Positions 8,903 through 16,879 are shown, numbered from the stretch's first letter. The stretch is 64,000 nt of DNA from Allobosea sp. OK403 (GCF_900113835.1 NZ_FOQV01000005.1:258173-322172), one strand, 5' to 3'. Translations and numbers: made by a program. Notes: generated by a model from the letters alone, not told the origin.

Positions 8903-9427
8903 ATGCGGGGCCCCGGAATGGCGAGGCTAGAGCCGTTTCGGTTTCCATTGGATCGTTCAGCAGCTCCTGCTCTTTGTTTTAACGCGTTGTCCTCACGCGA
9001 ACCGGTGTCCACTTCGTTCGAAAGCGCTCTCGGTCTCCTCCTGCTTTGTGGCTTGCTCGGTGGCTGCGTCACCTCCGGCGATGGCAGGCTGTCCGAGGCG
9101 GGCGGCATCGATCGGGTCGTGGCGGGCGAGCCGGCGGTCATGCGGCAGACTTATATGACGATGGATCTGCGTTGCCGGCCGGTGAAGCGGCCGACCGCCA
9201 CGCTGACGCAGCCGCCTCGACACGGCACGGTGAGGATGCTGCCCCGCAGGGGCGCGGCGACCTATGGGCCCGGCCCCTACCGGCATTGCGACGGCAAGGT
9301 CGGCCCTTCTCTCGCCTTCGAATACACCTCGGCACCCGATTATCGCGGCCACGATGCCTTCGCGGTACGGGTGCGCTATGCGGATGGAGAGCTGCGTCAC
9401 GGCCATTTCGAGGTCGAGATTCGCTGA
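8903..9427 (+). CDS. Small predicted lipoprotein with an N-terminus extended by a repeat element
   Basis: A 174-residue protein of unknown function. The best ribosome binding site (AAGGAGA, about six bases before ATG 8903) gives MRGPGMARL, but the hydrophobic signal core and lipobox (LGLLLLCGLLGGC, Cys55) come more than 40 residues later. Residues 9-43 are encoded by an intergenic repeat element (R2, 8927-9030) read in frame. Translation could instead begin at GTG 9005, within the repeat, giving a normal 21-residue lipoprotein signal but with no good ribosome binding site. The mature part has two cysteines (DLRCRP and YRHCDG) and an RGHDAFAVRVRYADG strand region. I do not recognise a named family with confidence. 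aldo/keto reductase follows after 18 bp. Confidence 0.7.
   Translation: MRGPGMARLEPFRFPLDRSAAPALCFNALSSREPVSTSFESALGLLLLCGLLGGCVTSGDGRLSEAGGIDRVVAGEPAVMRQTYMTMDLRCRPVKRPTATLTQPPRHGTVRMLPRRGAATYGPGPYRHCDGKVGPSLAFEYTSAPDYRGHDAFAVRVRYADGELRHGHFEVEIR
8927..9030 (-). repeat. Palindromic repeat, copy R2, inside the lipoprotein gene
   Basis: Begins CTAGAGC and ends GCGCTCT. The reverse strand carries CGAAGTGGACACCGGTTCGC, the same core as copy R5 (34286-34391), and read on the plus strand its translation (CFNALSSREPVSTSFESAL) parallels the reverse translation of R5. It is placed between the ribosome binding site/ATG and the hydrophobic signal core of a lipoprotein gene. Confidence 0.85.
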
Positions 9428-9445
9428 GAAGGCAGGAGAGCGCTG

Positions 9446-10288
9446 ATGGCACATCGTTTCGGTCAGGATGGCCCGCAGATCGCGCGGATCGGCCAAGGCA
9501 CCTGGAATATCGAGCTCGCGGACAAGGCGGGAGCGATCTCCGCTCTGCGGCGCGGGCTCGATCTCGGCCTGAGCCATGTCGACACCGCCGAGATGTACGG
9601 CTCGGGCCGCTCCGAGGAGATCATCGCGGAGGCGCTCGCCGGGCGGCGCGATGAGGTCTTCCTCGTCTCGAAGGTGCTGCCGCACAACGCCTCGAAAGCC
9701 GGGACGCGCAGTGCTTGCGAGCGCTCGCTCAGGCGCCTCAAGACCGATCGGCTCGACTGCTACCTGCTGCATTGGCGCGGCTCCTACCCGCTGGAGGAGA
9801 CCTTCGCCGCGTTCGAGGCGCTGCGAGCGGAGGGCAAGATTCTATCCTGGGGCGTCAGCAATTTCGATGTCGACGATCTCGACGAGGCACTCGACGTGGC
9901 AGGACCAGGCCGCATTGCCTGCAATCAGGTGCTGTACCATCTGCGTGAGCGGGCGATCGAGCATGCCGTGATCCCGTGGTGCGAGCGCAACGGTGTCGCC
10001 GTCACCGCCTATAGCCCGTTCGGGCAAAACGATTTTCCGCCATCCACCAGCGCCGGCGGCAAGCTCCTGGCGGAGATCGCGGCGACGCATGGGGCGAGCG
10101 CCCGGCAGGTCGCGCTGGCTTTCCTGACGCGGCGGCCCTCGGTCTTCGCTATCCCGAAAGCGGCCAGGGTCAACCATGTCGAGGATAATGCGGGCGCGCT
10201 GTCCCTGCGCCTGAGTGAGGCCGAGATCGCCCGTATCGATGCCGCCCTGCCATGCGGGCCGAAGCCGCGTTCGCTGCCGATGTTGTAG
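9446..10288 (+). CDS. Aldo/keto reductase
   Basis: An NAD(P)H-dependent carbonyl reductase of 280 residues with a TIM-barrel fold. The catalytic tetrad is visible: Asp46 and Tyr51 (HVDTAEMYGSG), Lys76 (LVSKVLP) and His109 (LLHWRG). The C-terminal cofactor segment FAIPKAARVNHVEDNAG, which replaces the usual IPGA/IPKS stretch, is intact. AGGAGA lies eight bases before the ATG. It is probably co-transcribed with the lipoprotein gene and converges on the downstream hydrolase. The substrate cannot be told from sequence. Confidence 0.92.
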   Translation: MAHRFGQDGPQIARIGQGTWNIELADKAGAISALRRGLDLGLSHVDTAEMYGSGRSEEIIAEALAGRRDEVFLVSKVLPHNASKAGTRSACERSLRRLKTDRLDCYLLHWRGSYPLEETFAAFEALRAEGKILSWGVSNFDVDDLDEALDVAGPGRIACNQVLYHLRERAIEHAVIPWCERNGVAVTAYSPFGQNDFPPSTSAGGKLLAEIAATHGASARQVALAFLTRRPSVFAIPKAARVNHVEDNAGALSLRLSEAEIARIDAALPCGPKPRSLPML

Positions 10289-10311
10289 TTGCCGGCGTCG
10301 GGGCGCGGACT

Positions 10312-11151
10312 TCAGCGCATGAAGCTGATACCGCGCAAAAATCCCTCGACTTCGCCGCGCCAGGAGCCGACGGCATTGATGTAGCCATGGCCGTCCCTGC
10401 CATAGGCCGGCGCGGACACAAAGCGCGCCTTTCCACCTGCGGCGGTGAAGGCCGAGTACAGGCGCTTGGCCAGGTCGGGACCGAAGAAGAGATCGTTGCT
10501 GCTGTAGAGCCAGAGTTCCGGCGTGCGGGCATAACCGCCATAGCGACCGGCTGCGGAGATCAGCGCCTCTTCCGAGCAGACATCGTTGGGGCCGCGCGAG
10601 CCGCGTCCGCCAGCGAAGTTGACCACGCCGAGCAGCCCTGAATCGCCGTGAGTTGCGGCTGCGATCGAGCCCCAGCCGCCGGCCGAGACGCCCATATAGA
10701 CCAACCGGCGCGGATCTGCGTCGGGCCGGGCCCTCACGGCGCTGGCGGCGGCGCGGATATCCTGGGCGGTCGCCAGGCCGCCGCCATAATAGTCCGCGTT
10801 CTCGCAGCGGCCATAGCCCTCGGCCCAACCGCTTCCCTCGCCGCCATAGCCGCGCCGGATCGGCACGGCGACGAGCACGCCGCGCGCCACGAAGGTCTTG
10901 GCGACGGCGGCCAGCGTCGCCTCGCCGACCTTCGCGCGTGCCGAGGGGTTGCGTGGGCTGCCATGCGACAGGATCAGCACCGGAAACGGGCCTTGCCCGT
11001 CCGGGACATAGAGATGGACGGCGATCTCGCTTCCGCCGACCGAGGTTTTCAGGGTCTCGACGGCGCGGACCTCCTGCGCCGCGAAGGGTAGCAGGAGCAA
11101 GCTGAGGACAAGGAGATGACGAGCAAGGTGGCAAGGCGATCGTGACGGCAT
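10312..11151 (-). CDS. Secreted alpha/beta hydrolase
   Basis: A 279-residue hydrolase of the dienelactone-hydrolase-like group. An N-terminal signal sequence (HLLVLSLLLLPFAAQEVRA) implies export to the periplasm. The nucleophile elbow is GVSAGG with Ser156; Asp220 (SSNDLFFG) and His255 (RDGHGY) are the likely acid and base. The oxyanion region is LILSHGSPRNPS. No specific substrate is evident. It is convergent with the aldo/keto reductase, 23 bp apart. Confidence 0.85.
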   Translation of the reverse strand: MPSRSPCHLARHLLVLSLLLLPFAAQEVRAVETLKTSVGGSEIAVHLYVPDGQGPFPVLILSHGSPRNPSARAKVGEATLAAVAKTFVARGVLVAVPIRRGYGGEGSGWAEGYGRCENADYYGGGLATAQDIRAAASAVRARPDADPRRLVYMGVSAGGWGSIAAATHGDSGLLGVVNFAGGRGSRGPNDVCSEEALISAAGRYGGYARTPELWLYSSNDLFFGPDLAKRLYSAFTAAGGKARFVSAPAYGRDGHGYINAVGSWRGEVEGFLRGISFMR

Positions 11152-11397
11152 GGCAAGGTCCGGGCGGTTGGCGGGTCGCTCATGCTGCCGGCTCCTTGCG
11201 CCACCGTCAAAAGCTCACCTTGCGCACGAGGCAGGTCCATCGGGTCTGGAGGGCTCATTGCTGGATCGTGGAAACCACAATTCGTCTTTGCGCTTTACAG
11301 CTGGGCCAGCTGCGGCGTTTCCTGAAGGCAATGGCGGCGGAGCCTTGCGCCCGACAATGCCGAAAGATCCAACAGTCGCGTTTTTCGGAGTGGTGTA

Positions 11398-12030
11398 ATG
11401 CGTCGCGTCCTCGGCATCCTGGCCGTCTTGTTCCTATCGTTTGCCGGCATCGCCACGGCTCAAGCCGGCGTCTCGGTGAAGGTCGATATCGCCGCCCAGC
11501 GCATGCAGGTCACGACGACCGATGGCGAGGTTTACAACTGGGCGATCTCCTCGGGCCGCAAGGGCTTCCGCTCGCCCAACGGCGTCTACCGGCCGACCCG
11601 GCTGGAGAAGAACTGGTATTCGCGGAAATATGGCGGGGCCATGCCCTATGCGGTGTTCTTCCGTGGCGGTTACGCGATCCATGGCACCAATGCCGTCGGC
11701 GCGCTCGGTCGCCCGGCCTCGCATGGCTGCATCCGCCTTCATACGGCCAATGCCGCGAAGTTCTTCGCGCTGGTCAAGAAGCATGGCGCCGGCCAGACGC
11801 GTATTGCGCTGAACGGCGCGGCCGATGACGGGCTCTCGCAATTCGCCAAGGCGTCGGGCGGCGCCAAGTCCAAGCTCGCCAAGGCGAAGGCCAGGGAGCG
11901 CGCCGCCGTCGCACAGAGCCGCAAGGCCCCGAGCTGGAACGCCGCCCGCGAGCAGATCTTCCTGCGCCCGGCGCTGCCGGTGGATGCTTTTGGCTATCAG
12001 CCCTACTATCCCAACCAGCGCTGGCGCTGA
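11398..12030 (+). CDS. L,D-transpeptidase (YkuD family)
   Basis: A periplasmic cell-wall enzyme that forms 3-3 peptidoglycan cross-links or anchors proteins. It has 210 residues with a signal peptide (MRRVLGILAVLFLSFAGIATAQA). The catalytic motif HGTNAV...SHGCIRLH gives His95, His109 and Cys111. After the domain, about residue 140, comes a basic Ala/Lys-rich linker (KSKLAKAKARERAAVAQ) and a short Pro/Tyr-rich tail. A two-hairpin repeat starts five bases after the stop codon. Confidence 0.93.
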   Translation: MRRVLGILAVLFLSFAGIATAQAGVSVKVDIAAQRMQVTTTDGEVYNWAISSGRKGFRSPNGVYRPTRLEKNWYSRKYGGAMPYAVFFRGGYAIHGTNAVGALGRPASHGCIRLHTANAAKFFALVKKHGAGQTRIALNGAADDGLSQFAKASGGAKSKLAKAKARERAAVAQSRKAPSWNAAREQIFLRPALPVDAFGYQPYYPNQRWR

Positions 12031-12034
12031 GCGG

Positions 12035-12149
12035 CTAGAGCATTGCGCGAAAAAGTGGGTACCGGTTTTTCGCAAGAGCAATGCTCTATATTTTTAGAAG
12101 CGATCACGTTTTTCGCATTCGGACATACCCGTCCGAATGCGACGTGATC
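12035..12149 (+). repeat. Composite two-hairpin repeat, copy R3
   Basis: Hairpin I (12035-12090) is AGAGCATTGC...GCAATGCTCT around the core AAAGTGGGTACCGGTTTTTC. Hairpin II (12102-12149) is GATCACG...CGCATTCGGAC / GTCCGAATGCG...CGTGATC. An 11-nt spacer separates them. The same two hairpins in the same order make up copy R4 at 44356-44470 on the opposite strand. It lies between convergent genes and may act as a transcription barrier. Confidence 0.88.
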
Positions 12150-12167
12150 TTGCGCCCGGCTGCCGGC

Positions 12168-13091
12168 TCACAGCGTCTCCGGCACGATCCGCAGCCAGCC
12201 TTCCAGCGTCTCGCCCGGCTGAAGCCGCGTCAGCGGCGAGACGGCGCGTGCTGCCGCTTCGCTCGGTGAGCCGATCGCGTGGCTTTGCGGCTCGACGCAG
12301 AGGAAATCCGCACCGAGCGGGGCCCAGACCACCGGGAAGCTGAAATTCTCGCTGGCGGTCAGCGTGATCGCGAGACCCGTCGAGGGCGTCTCGATGCGCG
12401 CCACGCCATTCCAACCGAGCAAGCTCCAGGCGGTCTCGTGCTCCCTCGCGAAAACCGGCTTGTCCGCATAGGGGCCGCCATCGCTGAACAGAGCCGAGCC
12501 CGTTGCGCGAAAAGCCTCACCGAAGACGAGCGCGCCCGTTGCGGTCATACCCAGCCGCGTATCGGGTGCGCAGGGAAACCAGGGATGATGGCCGATTCCG
12601 TAAGGTAGTGCCGTATCGGCCTCGTTGGTGACGGCCATCGTTATGGTCATACCGGCGTCGTCGAGCGCGATGTCCTGCGTCGCACGGTAGCGATAGGGAT
12701 CTGGGCCTTCCGTCCGGCGGTGCTCCAGCACGGTATGGCCTTGGGTCTTTCCTACGACATTCCAGGCCGATTGCCGGCCGAAACCGTGGATGTTGCCGCT
12801 GCGGTCATTGGCCGGGACAGTGAAGGCGCGCTCGCCATCATCGACCAGGCAATCGAAGGCGCGGTTGGCGAAGGGCACCATCGCCCATGTGCCGAACATG
12901 TTGGAATGTGCGGTCGTGGGCACCGCCCCGTCGGGTGCATGCAACAGCTTGTGTCGTTGTCCGTCCGGAGCGCGCCATTCAAGCGCCGTGACAATCCCGC
13001 CGATCTCGGGGGCGATCCGGGCGGTAAAGGGGCCGGTCGACAGTTCCAGCATCGCGGTCTCGCTTGGGTTCATTTGACCACTTGGGTTCAT
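12168..13091 (-). CDS. Aldose 1-epimerase family protein
   Basis: A mutarotase-type enzyme of 307 residues that interconverts alpha and beta anomers of aldoses or related sugars. Family features include the PYGIGHHPWFP motif with the conserved histidines, PFANRAFDC, DRSGNIHGFGR (N-terminal His) and the C-terminal FLCVEPQSHAIG. The first ATG, 13091, overlaps the upstream regulator's stop as ATGA. An 18-bp tandem duplication creates a second ATG at 13073, and a third start at 13052 (MLELSTG) is the one that best matches a normal mutarotase N-terminus. Confidence 0.87.
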   Translation of the reverse strand: MNPSGQMNPSETAMLELSTGPFTARIAPEIGGIVTALEWRAPDGQRHKLLHAPDGAVPTTAHSNMFGTWAMVPFANRAFDCLVDDGERAFTVPANDRSGNIHGFGRQSAWNVVGKTQGHTVLEHRRTEGPDPYRYRATQDIALDDAGMTITMAVTNEADTALPYGIGHHPWFPCAPDTRLGMTATGALVFGEAFRATGSALFSDGGPYADKPVFAREHETAWSLLGWNGVARIETPSTGLAITLTASENFSFPVVWAPLGADFLCVEPQSHAIGSPSEAAARAVSPLTRLQPGETLEGWLRIVPETL

Positions 13092-13095
13092 TTGA
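13063..13095 (-). repeat. 18-bp tandem duplication at the epimerase start
   Basis: The unit CTTGGGTTCATTTGACCA at 13063-13080 is repeated at 13081-13095 (15 of 18 bases before divergence). On the minus strand it encodes MNPSGQ-MNPSE and duplicates the ATGA that joins the regulator stop to the epimerase start. Confidence 0.9.
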
Positions 13096-13855
13096 TCAAC
13101 GGCTGCAGCATCGCCTGCATCGCGCGCATTTTCGGCAGAAAGGCCTCGGCCATCGCTTCGGCGGAGTTGCGCTGCGCCTGACCCGACAGGTTGAAGGCCG
13201 CAACGACCTCGCCGCGCGCATTGACGAGCGGCATCGCCAGCGAGACCAGGCCGAGTTCGAGCTCCTGGTCGACGAGGCAATAGCCCTGCGCCTGCGCCCG
13301 CGCCAGGATCGGCATCAGTTGCGCGATCTCGGTGACCGTGCGTGGCGTAAGCGCGCGCGGCTTGCCTGCGAGAATGCGCGCCTGCGCCTCCTCTGGCGGC
13401 AGGGCCGCCAACAGCACGCGGCCCATCGAGGAGCAGAAGGCCGGCAGCCGGCTGCCGACGGAGAGGCCCACCGACATGATCCGCCTTTGTGCGGAGCGGG
13501 CGATGTAGACGATCTCATGCCCGTCGAGCAGCGAGGCGGATGAGGATTCGTGGGTTTCTTCGGAGAGCCGCTCCAGGAACGGTTGAACCAGCTGCGGTAG
13601 CGCCGTCGAGGCGAGCCAGGCATAGCCGAGACGCAGCACACGTGGCGTCAAGCGGAAGAACTTGCCGTCGAACTCCGCGTAGCCGATCTTCGTCAGCGTC
13701 AGCAGGCAGCGCCGCGCGGCAGCGCGGGACAGATCGGTCGCTCGGGCGACATCGGCGATGGTGAGCTTGTCATGGATCGCGTCGAAACATTCGATCACCG
13801 CCAGCCCCTTTTCCAGGGCAGCCATATGGTCGCGGTCCGGTGCTGTACTCGTCAT
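13088..13855 (-). CDS. pcaR: IclR family regulator of the protocatechuate genes (PcaR-like)
   Basis: A 255-residue IclR-type regulator. The N-terminal winged helix (residues 12-75, ALEKGLAVIECFD...LSRAAARRCLLTLTKIGYAEFDGKFFRLTPRVLRLGYAW) precedes the effector domain (GHEIVYIARS, VGSRLPAFCSSMGRVLLA, GLVSLAMPLVNARGEVVAAFNLSGQA). The LTPRVLRLGYAYL-like segment is typical of the PcaR/PobR/PcaU subgroup, which respond to beta-ketoadipate or protocatechuate. It is divergent from pcaI, with a likely operator between. The start ATG is at 13855. PcaR is inferred from subgroup and context. Confidence 0.88.
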   Translation of the reverse strand: MTSTAPDRDHMAALEKGLAVIECFDAIHDKLTIADVARATDLSRAAARRCLLTLTKIGYAEFDGKFFRLTPRVLRLGYAWLASTALPQLVQPFLERLSEETHESSSASLLDGHEIVYIARSAQRRIMSVGLSVGSRLPAFCSSMGRVLLAALPPEEAQARILAGKPRALTPRTVTEIAQLMPILARAQAQGYCLVDQELELGLVSLAMPLVNARGEVVAAFNLSGQAQRNSAEAMAEAFLPKMRAMQAMLQPLIK

Positions 13856-13898
13856 GCTTGGCTCGCCATGCTTGACCGTCTTTGTTGCGCGCCGTAAA

Positions 13899-13932
13899 GT
13901 GCGATTATCAAAACGTTGTGCGATTAACGCAC
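13899..13932. promoter_or_regulatory. Probable PcaR operator between pcaR and pcaI
   Basis: The palindrome GTGCGATTAACGCAC (13918-13932, arms GTGCG/CGCAC) and an upstream direct repeat of its left half, GTGCGATTATC (13899-13909), lie 19 bp apart. The 15-bp palindrome resembles, from memory, the GTTCGATAATCGCAC site reported for PcaR of Pseudomonas putida. It ends 20 bp before the pcaI start codon, a position suiting control of the pcaIJHG promoter. Confidence 0.6.
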
Positions 13933-13951
13933 ATAATGAGGAGATGTCAAG

Positions 13952-14809
13952 GTGGCTGAATTCGTCTCCCTTGCCCAAGGGGTCGAGGCGGTCCTGAGCG
14001 ATGGCTGCTCCGTCGCGATGGAAGGTTTCACCCATCTGATCCCGCATGCGGCGGGCCATGAGGCGATCCGCCAGACCCGCAAGCGCCTGACCCTGATCCG
14101 CATGACGCCGGATCTGGTCTATGATCAGATGATCGGGATGGGCTGCGCCGAGAAGCTCGTCTTCTCCTGGGGTGGCAATCCCGGCGTCGGCTCGCTGCAC
14201 CGCTTCCGCGACGCGGTCGAGAATGGCTGGCCACACAAGCTCGATATCGAGGAGCACAGCCACGCAGCCATGGCCAACGCCTATGAGGCGGGCGCCGCGA
14301 ACCTGCCCTTCGCTGTCTTCCGCGGCTACAAGGGCGTCGACCTGCCCAAGGTCAATCCGAAGATCAAATCCGTGACCTGCCCCTATACAGGGGAGGTGCT
14401 GGCGACGGTGCCGGCGATCCGCCCCGATGCCGCGATCATCCATGCGCTCAAGGCCGATCGCGAGGGCAATGTCCTGCTGGAGGGCATCGTCGGCGTGCAG
14501 AAGGAAGCGGTGCTGGCAGCAAAGCGCTCGCTCGTCACGGTCGAGGAGATCGTCGATGATTTTGGCCCGCGCAATGCCAATGCCGTGATCCTGCCGGCCT
14601 GGACGGTGACCGCGATCGCCCATGTCCCGGGTGGTGCTTACCCCTCCTACGCGCAGGGCTACTACAAGCGCGCCAACGATTTCTACATCGCCTGGGACAA
14701 GATCGCCCGTGAGCGTGAGACGTTTTTGGCCTGGATCAAGGCGAATGTGCTGGAAAAGGGGCCTGATGCCTTCGCACAGCATGCCCGCCCGTCCCGGCAG
14801 GCAGCGTGA
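13952..14809 (+). CDS. pcaI: 3-oxoadipate CoA-transferase subunit A
   Basis: With PcaJ, transfers CoA from succinyl-CoA to 3-oxoadipate, the last but one step of the beta-ketoadipate pathway. It is a 285-residue class I CoA-transferase alpha subunit of the longer type. It contains VAMEGFTHLIPHAAGHEAIRQ, FSWGGNPGVGSLHRFRDA and a C-terminal FYIAWDKIARERETF segment. The start is GTG 13952, with GAGGAG about eight bases upstream. It is the first gene of pcaIJHG, six bases before pcaJ. Confidence 0.92.
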   Translation: MAEFVSLAQGVEAVLSDGCSVAMEGFTHLIPHAAGHEAIRQTRKRLTLIRMTPDLVYDQMIGMGCAEKLVFSWGGNPGVGSLHRFRDAVENGWPHKLDIEEHSHAAMANAYEAGAANLPFAVFRGYKGVDLPKVNPKIKSVTCPYTGEVLATVPAIRPDAAIIHALKADREGNVLLEGIVGVQKEAVLAAKRSLVTVEEIVDDFGPRNANAVILPAWTVTAIAHVPGGAYPSYAQGYYKRANDFYIAWDKIARERETFLAWIKANVLEKGPDAFAQHARPSRQAA

Positions 14810-14815
14810 GGGATC

Positions 14816-15589
14816 ATGATGACCGCGACCCCCACCGAGATGATGACGATCGCCGCCGCCCGGCTGCTGACGAATGAGGATGTCTGCTTCGTCGGCATTG
14901 GTGCGCCCTCGGCCGCCTGCAACCTCGCGCGTTTGACCCATGCGCCGAAAATCACGCTGATCTACGAATCCGGCACGCTCTCGACGCGGCCGACCGTGCT
15001 GCCGCTCTCGATCGGCGATGGCGAGCTCTGTGATACCGCGCTGACCACCGTCTCGGTGCCGGAGATGTTCCGCTACTGGCTGCAGGGCGGACGCATCACC
15101 ATCGGTTTCCTTGGCGGCGCGCAGATCGACCGTTTCGCCAATCTCAACACCACGGTCGTTGGTCCCTATGACGCGCCGAAAGTGCGTCTGCCCGGCGGCG
15201 GTGGCGCGCCTGAGATCGCGATCCATTGCGGCCAGATTTTCATCACCATGGCGATGGGCTCGCGCGCTTTCGTCGAGACGCTGCCCTTCATCACCTCCTT
15301 CGGCCATGGCACGGGCAAGGGCGACCGCGCCAAGCTCGGTCTGAAGACGCAGGGGCCGACCAAGATCATCACCGATCTCTGCGTGATGGAGCCGGATCCC
15401 GAGACCTCGGAGCTGACCGTGGTCTCGCTGCATCCGGGCGTCACGCGCGAGCAGGTTCAGGCCGGCTGCGGCTGGCCCTTGCGCTTCACGGCCGAGTTGG
15501 CGGAGACTCCCGCCGCGTCAGTGCAGGAACTGGCGGTGCTGCGCGATCTGCACATCCGCACCAAGCAAGCTCACGGAGTGGCGGCATGA
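14816..15589 (+). CDS. pcaJ: 3-oxoadipate CoA-transferase subunit B
   Basis: The beta subunit of the 3-oxoadipate:succinyl-CoA transferase, 257 residues. The catalytic glutamate that forms the CoA thioester lies in LIYESGTLSTRP. FLGGAQIDRFANLNTTVVG and the LPGGGGAPEIA loop are typical of the subunit. The stop codon overlaps the pcaH start as ATGA, which suggests translational coupling. Confidence 0.93.
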   Translation: MMTATPTEMMTIAAARLLTNEDVCFVGIGAPSAACNLARLTHAPKITLIYESGTLSTRPTVLPLSIGDGELCDTALTTVSVPEMFRYWLQGGRITIGFLGGAQIDRFANLNTTVVGPYDAPKVRLPGGGGAPEIAIHCGQIFITMAMGSRAFVETLPFITSFGHGTGKGDRAKLGLKTQGPTKIITDLCVMEPDPETSELTVVSLHPGVTREQVQAGCGWPLRFTAELAETPAASVQELAVLRDLHIRTKQAHGVAA

Positions 15590-16296
15590 GCCTGATCTAT
15601 CCGCGCGAGAGCCTGAAGGCGCACCCTCTCAACGCTTCGCCCGAGTACAAATCCACTTTGAAGCGCGCCCCGGCGCAGCCCCTGATCCTGCTGCCGCACA
15701 CGCTGTCGGAAACGACCGGGCCGGTCTTCGGCCATGTTGCCGTCAACGAGAGCGACACCGACCTCACGCGCCAGCACGCGGGCGAGCCGCTGGGCGAGCG
15801 CATCATCGTGACCGGCCGCGTACTCGATGAGGACGGTCGGCCGGTGCCGCATACGCTGGTCGAGATCTGGCAGGCCAATGCCGCCGGGCGCTATGTCCAT
15901 ATCCGCGATCAGCATCCGGCCCCGCTCGATCCGAATTTCACTGGCGCGGGCCGGGCTCTGACCGATGCGCAGGGGCGCTATCGCTTCGTCACGGTCAAGC
16001 CCGGCGCCTATCCCTGGCGCAACCATCACAATGCCTGGCGGCCGGCCCATATCCATTTCTCGCTATTCGGGCCGAGCTTCCTCTCGCGTGTGATCACGCA
16101 GATGTATTTTCCCGGGGATCCGCTGTTCAAATACGATCCGATCTTCCAGTCGATCACCGATGAGCGGGCTCGCGACCGGCTGGTCTCGCGTTTCGACATC
16201 GAGACCACCGAGCCGGAATGGGCGCTTGCCTATCAGTTCGACATCGTCCTGCGCGGCCGCAATGCGACGCCGCTGGAAGAGCCCCATGACCACTGA
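15586..16296 (+). CDS. pcaH: Protocatechuate 3,4-dioxygenase beta subunit
   Basis: The catalytic, Fe(III)-binding subunit of the intradiol dioxygenase that opens protocatechuate to beta-carboxy-cis,cis-muconate. It has 236 residues. The four iron ligands are visible: Tyr103 (GRYVHIRDQ), Tyr142 (PGAYPWRN), and His155 and His157 (RPAHIHFSLFG). The start ATG 15586 overlaps the pcaJ stop; its own stop lies 11 bases inside pcaG. It is followed by its partner, as in most pca operons. Confidence 0.96.
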   Translation: MSLIYPRESLKAHPLNASPEYKSTLKRAPAQPLILLPHTLSETTGPVFGHVAVNESDTDLTRQHAGEPLGERIIVTGRVLDEDGRPVPHTLVEIWQANAAGRYVHIRDQHPAPLDPNFTGAGRALTDAQGRYRFVTVKPGAYPWRNHHNAWRPAHIHFSLFGPSFLSRVITQMYFPGDPLFKYDPIFQSITDERARDRLVSRFDIETTEPEWALAYQFDIVLRGRNATPLEEPHDH

Positions 16297-16879
16297 GACC
16301 AAGGTGACCACTGAGACCAAGCCCGGGCTGACCCCATCGCAGACGATCGGCCCGTTCTTCGCCTATGCGCTGACGCCGCGCGCCTATGGCGGGCCGGAAC
16401 TTGCAACCGAACAGGTCGCGGCCGAGGGCGTGGCCGGCGAGCGTATCCGCATCGAAGGCACGGTCTTCGACGGCGACGGCGTGCCCGTGAGCGACGCCAT
16501 GATCGAGACTTGGCAGGCCGATCCGCAGGGGCGCTTCCATGCCGCCGGCAATGTCGGCTTCACCGGCTTCGGCCGCGCCGAGACGAATGCGGAAGGCGGT
16601 TTCTTCTTCGAGACGGTCAAGCCTGGCGCGCTGCAGGGAGCAGATGGGACCCAGCAGGCGCCCCATCTCAGCATCTCGGTCTTCGCGCGCGGCGTGCTGG
16701 TCAGGCTCGCGACCCGGATCTACTTCTCTGACGAGCCGGGCAACGCCTCCGATCCGGTTCTGGCCCTGGTGCCGGCCGGGCGGCGCGATACGCTGATTGC
16801 CCAGCGCGGCGCGGATGGTGTTTTCCGCTTCGATATCCGCTTGCAAGGCGAGGGTGAGACGGTGTTCTTCGAGGCCTGA
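16286..16879 (+). CDS. pcaG: Protocatechuate 3,4-dioxygenase alpha subunit
   Basis: The structural partner of PcaH, 197 residues, same fold without the iron ligands. It has TPSQTIGPFFAYALTPRAYG, ETWQADPQGRF, ETVKPGALQ and the PHLSISVFARGVL strand, where HIH of the beta subunit is replaced by HLS. The ATG at 16286 overlaps the pcaH end by 11 bp. The first 12 residues, MTTETK-VTTETK, come from an 18-bp tandem duplication that includes the pcaH stop codon region. Confidence 0.95.
   Translation: MTTETKVTTETKPGLTPSQTIGPFFAYALTPRAYGGPELATEQVAAEGVAGERIRIEGTVFDGDGVPVSDAMIETWQADPQGRFHAAGNVGFTGFGRAETNAEGGFFFETVKPGALQGADGTQQAPHLSISVFARGVLVRLATRIYFSDEPGNASDPVLALVPAGRRDTLIAQRGADGVFRFDIRLQGEGETVFFEA
16287..16321 (+). 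repeat. 18-bp tandem duplication over the pcaH stop / pcaG start
   Basis: The unit TGACCACTGAGACCAAGG occurs at 16287-16304 and again at 16305-16321 (17 of 18 bases). It doubles residues TTETK at the PcaG N-terminus; the pcaH stop TGA (16294-16296) is in the first unit. Confidence 0.92.

Noticed and set aside
13856..15433. A long open frame on the minus strand continuing upstream of the IclR gene, opposite pcaI and pcaJ
   Set aside because: It is the high-GC antisense shadow of pcaI/pcaJ; the composition is rich in Arg, Asp and His with no recognisable domain until the IclR start at 13855.
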